From contig JALHLV010000032.1 in the NCBI GenBank assembly GCA_022844405.1, forward strand, positions 1-44,147: DNA of 44,147 nucleotides, read 5' to 3'. The DNA is from Sphingomonadales bacterium (GTDB lineage Bacteria; Pseudomonadota; Alphaproteobacteria; SMXS01). Positions 17,219-26,450 of this stretch are shown here, piece after piece. Positions within the stretch are counted from its first letter, which is position 1, and each line of letters starts with the position of its first letter. Below the pieces are notes generated by a model that made no database searches, was not told where the DNA came from, and worked only from the letters and a program-made list of their open reading frames with translations. The position numbers were made by a program, and so were the translations under genes.

Positions 17219-17775
17219 CGGATCACCGTGTCGAGCTGGATGCTGGTGATCTCGGGCGCGGTCTGGGTGTCGTCGAGCTGCACCTTCACCATGCGCACCT
17301 TGTAGACGACCGACGGGAAGTAGGCGCCGCCGAGCACGCCCCACAGATTGTTCAGCTCCTCGAAATTCATGTTGACCATCTCGAAGGTCAGCTTCTCGAG
17401 GGTTGCCGGGAACGGGATGGCGCCGACGCCGCTTTGGGTCGCGGCCGAGTACCAGCGCTTGCTCTGGAACAGCTCGACGGTCTTGCCCAGATGGGTCAGG
17501 CTCGCCGCGTAGTTCGGGAACTCGAAGGCGAACAGCAGATAGAGGTTCAGGTAGACCGGCGGCTCGATGTACTGCGACTGGCCCATCCGCCGCTCCACAT
17601 GCGGCAGGTTCCTCAGCGCGGTCTCCTCCTGGACGTTGACGACGCAGATATAGGCGCCGGGAGGATTCTCGGCCTCGACGAGCGTGCGGGCGGAGTTGAT
17701 GATGACTTCATCATCAGCCACGCCGAGATGCTTGCGCACCTCCCTACGGATGAACTCAACCGCGTCCGCGATCAC
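17215..17775 (-). CDS. DUF4255 tail/tube terminator protein (Afp16-like)
   Basis: It has the DUF4255 (Pvc16) signature: IADAVEFIRREVRKHLGVAD at the start, PPVYLNLYLLFAFEFPNYAASL in the middle, and LEELNNLWG-type helix and strand (NFEELNNLWGVLGGAYFPSV) near the end. The family caps the distal end of tube and sheath and fixes particle length. I place the start at the GTG at 17775 (186 aa), because a strong AGGGGGAG site lies about 7 nt upstream and the family begins here; an ATG at 17817 would add 14 unlikely residues. It is the first gene of the minus-strand eCIS run. I could not find a convincing promoter in 17776-17933. Confidence 0.88.
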   Translation of the reverse strand: MIADAVEFIRREVRKHLGVADDEVIINSARTLVEAENPPGAYICVVNVQEETALRNLPHVERRMGQSQYIEPPVYLNLYLLFAFEFPNYAASLTHLGKTVELFQSKRWYSAATQSGVGAIPFPATLEKLTFEMVNMNFEELNNLWGVLGGAYFPSVVYKVRMVKVQLDDTQTAPEITSIQLDTVIR

Positions 17776-17933
17776 AGGTATGCTCCCCCTCGGCGGCCCC
17801 CCGGCCACCAAAGTCACACACCCCCAATGTTGTATTGCCCACCCGAATGCTGCGCCTTTGCGCGGGCGAATTCAACCGCTTGCTACCCGGTTCCGACGGG
17901 AATCATTCGACTTGAGATTCAGCGATACGCGGA

Positions 17934-19211
17934 CTATTCGCCGGGCTTCACCAGCGCCTGGTAGATCAGCGCCCGAAGGTCTTCGCGCAGCGGATAGGTG
18001 CTGCCGGGCATGAGCTGGGTGGAAAGTACCGCGACGATCTTCTCCCTCGGGTCGATGAAGAACTGGGTGCTGCCGGCGCCGCCCCCGCCGTATTCGCCGG
18101 GCGAGCCGGGCCGGCCCGTCGCCCCCACGTCCTCGACCACGCCGAAGCCCAGACCCATGTCGATGCCGGGCGCGCGCTCGTTGAGATTGCCGCGGTGCTC
18201 GGGCGATATCTGACCCTGGGTCATCAGCTGGACGGTTTTGGGCGACAGGATGCGGACGCCGTCGAGCGCGCCCCCGTTCACCATCATCTGGCAGAAGCGC
18301 AGGTAGTCGGCTGTGGTCGACACCAGCCCGCCGCCGCCCGACACCAGCCTCGCATCCATCTCGTAAAGGCCGAGGCCGGCGCCTTCCTTCACGATCGCCA
18401 GCTTGCCGTCGGGTCCCCTGGTGTAGAGCTCGGCCAGCCGGCCGCGCCGGTCGGCGGGCACCCTGAACATGGTGTCGTTCATCTTCAACGGTTCGAACAG
18501 CCGCTCCCTTAGGAACACGTCGAGCGGCTTGCCCGAGACCACCTCGATCACCCGGCCGAGGATGTCTATGGACGCGCCGTAATGGTATTTGCCGGGCTCG
18601 TCGGTGAGCGGGATGGTCGCCGTCTTCCGCGACAGCTCGGCGAGGCTGTTGGTGGGGCTGAAAAAATCCTTCCGCTCGTAGATCTGGCCTACTGGCGTCG
18701 GATCGTAGCGGCCCGGATAGGAGAGACCCGATGTGTGGGTCATCAGGTGGTAGATCTTCGGCGGCGTCTTCGGCGGCCGCGTTTTCGGCGCGTCCGGTCC
18801 GCCGTCCACATAGACGCCGGTGGCGGCGAATTCCGGCAGGTATCTGGCGACGGGATCGGTCAGGCGCAGCTTTCCCTCTTCGACCAGCATCATGGCCGCG
18901 ACCACCGTCACCGGCTTCGTCATGGAATAGATGCGCACCAGCGTGTCGCTCGACATCGGCAGGCCGCGCGCCATGTCGGCCATGCCCACCGACCTGTCGT
19001 AGACCAGCTTGCCGTCGCGGGCGACGGCGATGTTGATGCCGGCCAGCTTGCCCTCGTCCACATAGCGCCACATGGCGGCATCGATCCGCGCCAGCCGCTC
19101 GGGCGAAAAGCCCAGCGCGGCGGGGTCGCCTTGAGGCAGGTCTCCGGCAAAAGACGGCATGGGCGCCAGCAGCGCGGCCAGCAGGACGGCCGCGAACCGT
19201 CTAGCGGCCAT
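17934..19211 (-). CDS. Exported serine hydrolase, beta-lactamase/EstB family (copy 3 of 3)
   Basis: A signal peptide (FAAVLLAALLAPMPSFAG) is followed by a PF00144-type domain. The catalytic SxxK is S96-M-T-K99 (RIYSMTKPVT). The second motif appears as YHYGASIDILGR, with a YGAS in place of the Y-x-N of true class C enzymes, and the third as a Gly-rich GGGGAGSTQFFIDP near the C-terminus. This set points to an esterase or D-Ala-D-Ala peptidase-like hydrolase rather than a resistance beta-lactamase. It is the last of three tandem paralogues and begins inside the end of the second, with an 11-nt overlap. The substrate is unknown. Confidence 0.85.
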   Translation of the reverse strand: MAARRFAAVLLAALLAPMPSFAGDLPQGDPAALGFSPERLARIDAAMWRYVDEGKLAGINIAVARDGKLVYDRSVGMADMARGLPMSSDTLVRIYSMTKPVTVVAAMMLVEEGKLRLTDPVARYLPEFAATGVYVDGGPDAPKTRPPKTPPKIYHLMTHTSGLSYPGRYDPTPVGQIYERKDFFSPTNSLAELSRKTATIPLTDEPGKYHYGASIDILGRVIEVVSGKPLDVFLRERLFEPLKMNDTMFRVPADRRGRLAELYTRGPDGKLAIVKEGAGLGLYEMDARLVSGGGGLVSTTADYLRFCQMMVNGGALDGVRILSPKTVQLMTQGQISPEHRGNLNERAPGIDMGLGFGVVEDVGATGRPGSPGEYGGGGAGSTQFFIDPREKIVAVLSTQLMPGSTYPLREDLRALIYQALVKPGE

Positions 19212-20454
19212 GGGGCTTCTCCAGCGCCTGGTAGGTGAGGTTCTTCAGCTCCAGGCGCATCCGGTACTTGTCGGGGAACATCTGAGTCACGAGCACAGCG
19301 ACGATCTTCTCCTTCGGATCGACGAAGAAGTGGGTGCTGGCCCCGCCCGCCCAGTTGAACTCGCCCACCGATCCGGGTAGCCCGGATGCGCCGACGTCTT
19401 CCAGCACCGCCATGGTCAGGCCCATGTCGTAGCCGGGCAGGCCTTCCAGCATATAGCCTCTGCGGTCGGGGGGAATCTGGCCGGTGGTCATGAGTTGGAC
19501 GGTCTTGGGCGACAGTAGCCGGATGCCGTCCAGTTCGCCGCCGTTGAGCAACATCTGGGCGAAGCGCAGGTAGTCGCTCACGGTCGAAAGCAGGCCGCCC
19601 CCGCCCGATTTCAGCGGCGAGCCGTTGACGTAGTCCGGGTTCCACACCGTGTTGACTACAGGCGCCGGACCGTCCGGGCCGGGTCCGTAAAGCTCGGCCA
19701 CGCGGTTCGCCTTGGCCTTCGCGGCGAAGCTGGTGTCGTTCATGCCCAGGGGATCGGTGATGCGCTGCTTCACGAACGCATCGAACGGCTGGCCGGAGAC
19801 GACCTCCACCAGCCTGCCCAGCACGTCAATGGAGACGCCGTAGTTGTATTGCGTCCCCGGCTGCGCCACGAGCGGCAGCGAAGCGACCACCTTCGCGAAC
19901 TCCGCCGTGCTGCGCCCCGCGTTCATCACGTCCTTCTCGTCATAGAGCTTGCCGGCGGGCGAGCTGTCGTAAAGCGCGTAGGTCATGCCCGAGGTGTGAG
20001 TGAGCAGGTGGAAGATGCGGATCGGCTGCTTCGCCGGCTCGGTGCCGGTCGCCGTCGCCACCGTCATCTCCGCGAATTCGGGCAGGTAATCCGACAGCTT
20101 GTCGGCCAGGCGCAGCTTGCCCTCCTCGACCAGCATCATCACCGCGACGGCCGTGACCGGCTTGGTCATGGAATAGATGCGCACCAGCGTGTCGTCGGCC
20201 ATGGGCCGTTGCTTCGCGATGTCGGCCATACCCGCCGAATGCTGGTAGGCGACCTTGCCGTCGCGGGCGATGGCGATGGTCACGCCCGCCAGTTTCTTTT
20301 GGTCCACCCAGCGCTGCATGGCTGCGTCGATCCGTTTGAGACCGTCGGGCGAAAAGCCCAGCGACTCGGGCGGCGCCGAAGGCAGGCCCGCCGCTAGCGC
20401 CGGGAACGGCGCCAGCAGCAGGAGGAAAAGGAGGGCGAGGTTCCTATTCGACAT
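19201..20454 (-). CDS. Exported serine hydrolase, beta-lactamase/EstB family (copy 2 of 3)
   Basis: The 417-aa protein has a signal peptide (LALLFLLLLAPFPALAAG) and a beta-lactamase-family domain. SxxK is S95-M-T-K98, the second motif YNYGVSIDVLGR, and the third is in the Gly-rich NWAGGASTHFFVDPKEKI. It is closer to copy 1 than to copy 3 (LPSAPPESLGFSP shared exactly with copy 1). It overlaps both neighbours by exactly 11 nt. Copy 3 has an extra proline-rich loop (DAPKTRPPKTPPKI) where this one reads ATGTEPAKQPIRI. Confidence 0.85.
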   Translation of the reverse strand: MSNRNLALLFLLLLAPFPALAAGLPSAPPESLGFSPDGLKRIDAAMQRWVDQKKLAGVTIAIARDGKVAYQHSAGMADIAKQRPMADDTLVRIYSMTKPVTAVAVMMLVEEGKLRLADKLSDYLPEFAEMTVATATGTEPAKQPIRIFHLLTHTSGMTYALYDSSPAGKLYDEKDVMNAGRSTAEFAKVVASLPLVAQPGTQYNYGVSIDVLGRLVEVVSGQPFDAFVKQRITDPLGMNDTSFAAKAKANRVAELYGPGPDGPAPVVNTVWNPDYVNGSPLKSGGGGLLSTVSDYLRFAQMLLNGGELDGIRLLSPKTVQLMTTGQIPPDRRGYMLEGLPGYDMGLTMAVLEDVGASGLPGSVGEFNWAGGASTHFFVDPKEKIVAVLVTQMFPDKYRMRLELKNLTYQALEKPHGR

Positions 20455-21742
20455 CCCTGGCCTCCACCAGCGCCTGGTAGGTCAGCGCCTTCAGCTCCTC
20501 GCGCACCGGATAGTGCAGGCCGGGGAAGAGCTGGGTGATCAGGATCGCGATCACCTTCTCCTTGGGATCGATGAAGAACACGGTGCTCGCGGCGCCCGCC
20601 CAGTTGTACTCGCCGACCGAGCCCGGCAGTTCGGACCGACCCAGATCGGTCAGCACCGCGACGCCGAGGCCGGTGTTGTAGCCGGGCATGAACGTCTGCA
20701 GGAACGCCAGCTGATCGTCGCGGAGCTGGGGCGACGTCATCAGCGCCACCGTCTTGGGCGACAGGATGCGCGCGCCGTCCAGCGCGCCGCCGTTGAGCAG
20801 CATCTGGCAGAACCGCAGATAATCGCCGACGGTCGACACCAGTCCGCCGCCGCCGGAGCTGAACCTGGCGCCCTCGCGGAACCGGATGCGGGCATCGTCG
20901 CCCTTGGCCGGCTGGATGCCGCCTCCGGGCGCCATCTCGTAGATCTCGGCGAAGCGGTCAAGCTTGTCGGGCGGCACGGTAAAGCTCGTGTCGGTCATGC
21001 CCAGCGGGTCGAAGATGCGCGTCTTCAGATAGGCGTCGAACGGCTCGCCCGAGACCACCTCGACCACGCGGCCCAGTATGTCGGTGGAGACGCCGTAGGT
21101 GTAGGCCGTGTTCGGCTGCACCTTGAGGGGCAGGGTGGCGATCACCTTGCTGAATTCGTCGAGGGTCCGGTCGGGCCGCATGATGTCGGCCTTCTCGTAG
21201 GCCGCGCCCACCGGCGTCTGGTCGGCCACGCTGGTATAGGTGAAGCCCGAGGTGTGGGTGAACAGGTCGCGGATGCGGATCGGCTTGACCGGCGCTTCCA
21301 GCTTCGCGCCGCCGTCGGCGTTCTGGCCGGCATAGACCTTCACGTCCTTGAACTCGGGCAGCCAGGTGGACAGCTCGTCGTCGAGCCGCAGCTTGCCTTC
21401 CTCGACCAGCATCAGTGCCGCCACGGCGGTGATCGGCTTGGTCATGGAATAGTACCGGGCGATGGTGTCGTCGCGCATGGGGCGCTTGGCGGCGATGTCG
21501 GCCATGCCTTCCGAGCGCAGATAGGCGAGCTTGCCGTCGCGGGCGATGGCGATGGTCATGCCGGCCATCTTCTTCTCGCTCACATAGCGCTGCATCAGCG
21601 CATCGACGCGCTTGAGGCGCTCCGGCGAGAAGCCCAGCGACTCGGGCGGCGCGGATGGAAGCCCGGCGGCGATGGCAACGAGCGGCGCAGCAAGGATCAG
21701 CAAAAAGGCGATAACGGGCACAATGGCCAAACGGCGGTTCAT
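20444..21742 (-). CDS. Exported serine hydrolase, beta-lactamase/EstB family (copy 1 of 3)
   Basis: The start is taken at the ATG at 21742 (MNRRLAIVPVIAFLLILAAP), which gives a clean signal peptide and has a GAGGGGAAG site upstream; a longer frame to 21823 would run into the rpmE terminator. At 432 aa it carries S99-M-T-K102 (YYSMTKPITA), YTYGVSTDILGR, and NWAGAASTVFFIDPKEKV. It leads the three-gene tandem, and its promoter should lie between 21743 and the rpmE terminator, though only weak candidates are visible there. Function is periplasmic or secreted hydrolysis of an unknown ester, amide or peptide. Confidence 0.85.
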   Translation of the reverse strand: MNRRLAIVPVIAFLLILAAPLVAIAAGLPSAPPESLGFSPERLKRVDALMQRYVSEKKMAGMTIAIARDGKLAYLRSEGMADIAAKRPMRDDTIARYYSMTKPITAVAALMLVEEGKLRLDDELSTWLPEFKDVKVYAGQNADGGAKLEAPVKPIRIRDLFTHTSGFTYTSVADQTPVGAAYEKADIMRPDRTLDEFSKVIATLPLKVQPNTAYTYGVSTDILGRVVEVVSGEPFDAYLKTRIFDPLGMTDTSFTVPPDKLDRFAEIYEMAPGGGIQPAKGDDARIRFREGARFSSGGGGLVSTVGDYLRFCQMLLNGGALDGARILSPKTVALMTSPQLRDDQLAFLQTFMPGYNTGLGVAVLTDLGRSELPGSVGEYNWAGAASTVFFIDPKEKVIAILITQLFPGLHYPVREELKALTYQALVEARDVE

Positions 21743-21821
21743 AATGACTTCCCCTCTTCCCCAACCGGCTCTCCCCGAGCCGGGATCAATGCCATGCAGT
21801 ATGCTTGAGCGAAGCGTCGGC

Positions 21822-21853
21822 ACAAAAAAGAAACGGCGCCTTGCGGCGCCGTT
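21822..21853 (-). terminator. Rho-independent terminator of rpmE
   Basis: On the minus strand a 9-bp perfect stem (AACGGCGCC / GGCGCCGTT, tetraloop GCAA) is followed by CTTTTTTG. It lies 26 nt after the rpmE stop and separates rpmE from the serine-hydrolase tandem. Confidence 0.92.
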
Positions 21854-21878
21854 CCCAAACCCTGCGATCTTGGCCTGC

Positions 21879-22097
21879 CTAGAGACCGAGATTCGCGAAA
21901 CGCTTGTTGAACTTCGCCACCTGACCGGTTTCGAGCACGCGCTGGACGCCGCCGGTCCACGCCGGATGCGACTTGGGATCGATGTCCAGCGTCAGCGTGT
22001 CGCCTTCCTTGCCCAGCGTCGAGCGGGTATGGAAGGTGGTGCCGTCGGTCATCACGATCTTGATCGTGTGGTAGTCCGGGTGAATGCCGGTTTTCAT
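21879..22097 (-). CDS. rpmE: 50S ribosomal protein L31
   Basis: The 72-aa protein [20 protein letters not shown] is a complete L31, with the family's HPAWTGG motif near residue 44 and the FNKRF tail. It lacks the four zinc-binding cysteines, so it is the C-minus form common in alphaproteobacteria. The ATG at 22097 is the natural start; the longer open frame upstream of it is a shadow of the ABC transporter. It stands as a one-gene unit with a promoter and terminator of its own. Confidence 0.96.
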   Translation of the reverse strand: MKTGIHPDYHTIKIVMTDGTTFHTRSTLGKEGDTLTLDIDPKSHPAWTGGVQRVLETGQVAKFNKRFANLGL

Positions 22098-22125
22098 GGT
22101 CAGCTCCGGTGAAAGTCGAGCGCGC

Positions 22126-22154
22126 TGTATAGACGAGCCGATTTCCGTTCGCAA
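22126..22154 (-). promoter_or_regulatory. Promoter of rpmE (TTGCGA-17-TATACA)
   Basis: The minus strand reads TTGCGA (22154-22149), a 17-nt spacer, then TATACA (22131-22126). This is a sigma-70-type match 28 nt before the rpmE ATG. The efp promoter has the same -35 hexamer and spacing. Confidence 0.68.
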
Positions 22155-22226
22155 CCCCGATGTGCGCCCGATTTCGGGCGTCGCGCGTTGGCGTTTCGGG
22201 TCGGGGGCTGCTATAGAGGCGCGGCA

Positions 22227-24065
<1,839 letters not shown>

Positions 24066-24068
24066 GCG

Positions 24069-24575
24069 CTACTCTTCCAGATACCGGACGTCGACCCGCT
24101 CGGGTGCCTGGCCGTCATGGGCCGGGCCTTGCGGGCGCACGGCGATTCGGGTGCCGTCCATGCCCTTGTCGATCAGGTAGCCGCGCACGGCGATGGCGCG
24201 CTGCAATGCCAGCCGGCGGGTGTCGCTGGCCGACTGCTTCTCGGTACCGGCATAGGCCTTCAGCTCCAGCCGCTGGCCCTTCGACTGGCCGGCGATCTCG
24301 TCAAGCCGGATGGCGGCGCCCGAGGCCAGCGCCGCGCTGCCGGGCTCGAACAGCACCATCACCGACCGGCCGGTGAATTTCTTCGCCTTGGCCGGCTTGA
24401 CCGCTTCCGCGGGCCTGGGCGCTTCCGGCGCGGAAGGCTGTATGCCGGTGGGCCGGTTCTTCAGCGCGTCCATGTTGATGTCGATGCCGTCGCCTTCCTG
24501 CCCGAGGGCAAAGGAGAGCGGCGCCAGCGCAAGGCCGAGGGCCAGAAGTCCCGAACGGATCGCGTGATGTGTCAT
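24069..24575 (-). CDS. Exported OmpA-C-like domain protein (168 aa)
   Basis: A signal peptide (SGLLALGLALAPLSFALG) is followed by an Ala/Pro/Lys-rich linker (residues 40-65) and an OmpA-like domain (VMVLFEPGSAALASGAAIRL, LELKAYAG, SDTRRLALQRAIAVRGYLID). There is no lipobox cysteine, so it would be periplasmic or anchored by the peptidoglycan-binding domain alone. The domain is diverged: the usual G-H-T/A-D segment reads AYAGTEKQSASD, still with the second peptidoglycan-contacting Arg in RRLALQRA. It lies 27 nt ahead of the inositol monophosphatase gene's end, on the same strand. Confidence 0.8.
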   Translation of the reverse strand: MTHHAIRSGLLALGLALAPLSFALGQEGDGIDINMDALKNRPTGIQPSAPEAPRPAEAVKPAKAKKFTGRSVMVLFEPGSAALASGAAIRLDEIAGQSKGQRLELKAYAGTEKQSASDTRRLALQRAIAVRGYLIDKGMDGTRIAVRPQGPAHDGQAPERVDVRYLEE

Positions 24576-24602
24576 GCCTCGGGAGATAGGGCGGGAAGCC
24601 GG

Positions 24603-25433
24603 CTAATTCGAGGCGGTCTTTACCCGCGCCGCCACATCGCGCCGCGTGTCCGAGATCAGCTTGACCAGCGCCGGGTGCAGATGGTCGTTGGCGGCGAGCA
24701 CTTCGCCGGACTCCACCGCCCGGTCGCGGCCGGCGTAGTCGGTGACGAAGCCGCCCGCTTCCCTGACGATGATGGCGCCCGCGGCCACGTCCCACGGCTT
24801 CAGGTCCAGCTCCCAGTATCCCTCGTAGCGGCCGGCTGCCACATAGGCCAGGTCGAGCGCCGCCGCGCCGTAACGGCGGATGCCGGAGGTGCGTGCCATG
24901 AACAGCTCGGCCAAGGCGAGGAACTCGCGGTGGTTGCCGCGGCCGTGATGCGGGATGCCGGTCGCCAGCACCGCTTCCGACAGGTCGGACCGGCCCGACA
25001 CCCGAAGCCGTTTGTCGTTCATCCAGGCGCCGCGGCCGCGCTCGGCCCAGAACAGCTCGTTCTTGATCGGGTCGTAGATCACCCCGGCCAGGATCTCGCC
25101 GTCCTTCTCGTAGCCGATGGAGATGGCGAAGTGCGGGATGCCGTGCAGGAAGTTGGTGGTGCCGTCGAGCGGATCGACGATCCAGCGCTGCGATGTGTCG
25201 GCGCCTTCGTGGGCGCCCTGTTCTTCCATCAGGAAGCCGAAGTCCGGGCGCGCCTTGCCCAGTTCGCGGTGCAGGGTCTTCTCGGCCTTCAGGTCGGCCA
25301 TGGAGACGAAGTCCGACGGGCCCTTCTTGGATACCTGCAACTGCTCGACCTCGCCGAAGTCGCGGGCGAGCTGCGGGCCAGCCTTCAGGGCGGCGCCGAC
25401 CATGACGTTGATGATGGCGGATTTGACGGCCAT
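24603..25433 (-). CDS. Inositol-1-monophosphatase family protein (SuhB-like)
   Basis: At 276 aa it has the full Mg-dependent phosphatase signature: MEEQG (metal-binding Glu) near residue 69, WIVDPLDGTTNFLHG near 83, and WDVAAGAIIVREAGG near 214. The family removes phosphate from inositol-1-phosphate and similar substrates; the E. coli homologue SuhB also acts in rRNA antitermination. It starts only 8 nt after the efp stop on the same strand, so the two are probably cotranscribed, giving a translation-linked context. Confidence 0.92.
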   Translation of the reverse strand: MAVKSAIINVMVGAALKAGPQLARDFGEVEQLQVSKKGPSDFVSMADLKAEKTLHRELGKARPDFGFLMEEQGAHEGADTSQRWIVDPLDGTTNFLHGIPHFAISIGYEKDGEILAGVIYDPIKNELFWAERGRGAWMNDKRLRVSGRSDLSEAVLATGIPHHGRGNHREFLALAELFMARTSGIRRYGAAALDLAYVAAGRYEGYWELDLKPWDVAAGAIIVREAGGFVTDYAGRDRAVESGEVLAANDHLHPALVKLISDTRRDVAARVKTASN

Positions 25434-25441
25434 TCTTTTGC

Positions 25442-26002
25442 TTATGCTCTTTCGGAATAGGAGAAGGATTCGGTGCTGACGACAATTCGGTCGCCGATGC
25501 CGATGAACGGCGGCACCGAGACGCGCACGCCGTTCTCCAGGATCGCCGGCTTGTAGGAATTGGCGGCGGTCTGGCCGCGCACGACCGGCTCGGTGTCGGT
25601 GACTTCCAGCGTCACCTTGTCGGGCATGCGCAGGGACAGCGGCTCGTCCTCATGGAACTCGATCTCGACCGCCATGCCGTCCTGCAGGAACACCACCTGC
25701 TCGCCGGCCAGGCCGCGGGCGACGGTGATCTGCTCGTAGTTCTCGGTGTTCATGAAGGTCAGGTTGTCGTCGTCGCCATAGAGGTACTGGAACGGCCGCA
25801 GCTCGAGCTGGACCCGCTCGACGGATTCGGCGGCGCGGAAGCGCTCGTTCAGCTTCGATCCGTCGCGGATGTTCTTCAGCTCCACCTGCAGATAGGCGCC
25901 GCCCTTGCCGGGCTGGGTGTGCTCGGTCTTCACCGCGCGCCACAGCCCGCCATTGTGCTCGATGATGTAGCCGGGCTTGACCGCGTTGCCGTTGACTTTC
26001 AT
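25442..26002 (-). CDS. efp: Elongation factor P
   Basis: The 186-aa protein has the three-domain EF-P layout. KOW-like domain I contains the tip loop HTQPGKGGAY with K33, equivalent to the modifiable lysine. Two OB domains follow (ELRPFQYLYGDDDNLTFMNT; PDKVTLEVTDTEPVVRGQTA, ending PPFIGIGDRIVVSTESFSYSERA). EF-P relieves ribosome stalling at polyproline. That fits a window encoding Pro-rich proteins such as TolA and the eCIS Thr-Pro linker. I do not see the enzyme that would modify K33. Confidence 0.96.
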   Translation of the reverse strand: MKVNGNAVKPGYIIEHNGGLWRAVKTEHTQPGKGGAYLQVELKNIRDGSKLNERFRAAESVERVQLELRPFQYLYGDDDNLTFMNTENYEQITVARGLAGEQVVFLQDGMAVEIEFHEDEPLSLRMPDKVTLEVTDTEPVVRGQTAANSYKPAILENGVRVSVPPFIGIGDRIVVSTESFSYSERA

Positions 26003-26043
26003 GACCTGAAACGTGCCTTCCGCGCTGTCCCGAAGCGGCGCGG

Positions 26044-26072
26044 ACTATAGGAGGATGCCCGGGGAGTCGCAA
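26044..26072 (-). promoter_or_regulatory. Promoter of efp (TTGCGA-17-TATAGT)
   Basis: The minus strand carries TTGCGA (26072-26067), a 17-nt spacer and TATAGT (26049-26044), 41 nt before the efp ATG. Its -35 box is back to back with the -35 box of the toxin-antitoxin promoter, 15 nt away. Confidence 0.72.
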
Positions 26073-26087
26073 CGACGGGATTGGCTA

Positions 26088-26116
26088 TTGATATGTACAC
26101 CTAAAGGGCGTACATT
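26088..26116 (+). promoter_or_regulatory. Toxin-antitoxin promoter with overlapping inverted-repeat operator
   Basis: TTGATA (26088-26093), a 17-nt spacer and TACATT (26111-26116) form a good promoter. An inverted repeat, ATGTAC at 26093-26098 and GTACAT at 26110-26115, fills the spacer and the -10 box. This is the expected place for autorepression by the DUF1778 antitoxin, with or without toxin. The antitoxin ATG follows 20 nt downstream of the -10, with GAGGAG as ribosome binding site. Confidence 0.72.
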
Positions 26117-26136
26117 ATTGCAGAGGAGATCGAGCC

Positions 26137-26442
26137 ATGAACTTCGAGATCAAGGATAACAGCCTCAAGAAGAGCGACCGCATGGCCGTTCGGCTTTCCC
26201 CGAACGCCAAGCTCATGCTGGAACAAGCCGCGGCCATCGAAGGCCGTTCGCTGACCGACTTCGTCATCGGTGCGGCCCTGGATGCGGCCAACGCGACGAT
26301 CGACAGGACGCAGCGTATACGCCTCTCGGCGGAAAGCAGCCGCGTTTTCCTCGAGGCTCTCGCCAATCCGCCGGAACCCAATGAAACCCTGCTCGAGGCG
26401 GCCGCGCTCTATCGTGAACACCTGGCGAAACAGAAGCGCTAG
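26137..26442 (+). CDS. DUF1778 (TacA-like) antitoxin
   Basis: The 101-aa protein has an N-terminal ribbon-helix-helix segment (RMAVRLSPNAKLMLEQAAAI, then GRSLTDFVIGAALDAA), the DNA-binding fold of DUF1778 antitoxins. A C-terminal helical tail (SRVFLEALANPPEPNETLLE) would wrap and inhibit the toxin. It precedes a GNAT gene by 8 nt, the standard arrangement. Base composition is slightly less GC-rich than that of its neighbours, consistent with a mobile module. Confidence 0.92.
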   Translation: MNFEIKDNSLKKSDRMAVRLSPNAKLMLEQAAAIEGRSLTDFVIGAALDAANATIDRTQRIRLSAESSRVFLEALANPPEPNETLLEAAALYREHLAKQKR

Positions 26443-26450
26443 ATAGCGCG

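Noticed and set aside
1-17775. Type VI secretion system or tailed prophage
   Set aside because: No TssB/TssC pair, ClpV or TssJLM genes are present, and no capsid, portal, terminase, integrase or lysis genes are seen. DUF4255, DUF5908 and the Afp11/12-like pair fit an eCIS.
17776-17933. eCIS operon promoter
   Set aside because: The best pair (TTGAAT-17-CAGCAT on the minus strand) is too poor to claim; the operon may also be read through from the serine hydrolases.
17934-21742. Antibiotic-resistance beta-lactamases
   Set aside because: The SxxK motif is present, but the second and third motifs (YGAS/YGVS, Gly-rich C-terminal motif) fit esterase or peptidase members of the family; there are no resistance-gene neighbours or mobile elements.
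22188-22217. Promoter for the ABC transporter (TTGGCG with CTATAG)
   Set aside because: The start of transcription would fall almost on the ATG and leave no room for the ribosome binding site; too weak to list.
24069-24575. A second Pal lipoprotein
   Set aside because: It has an ordinary signal peptide without a lipobox cysteine, and a diverged OmpA domain; the true pal is at 42,366.
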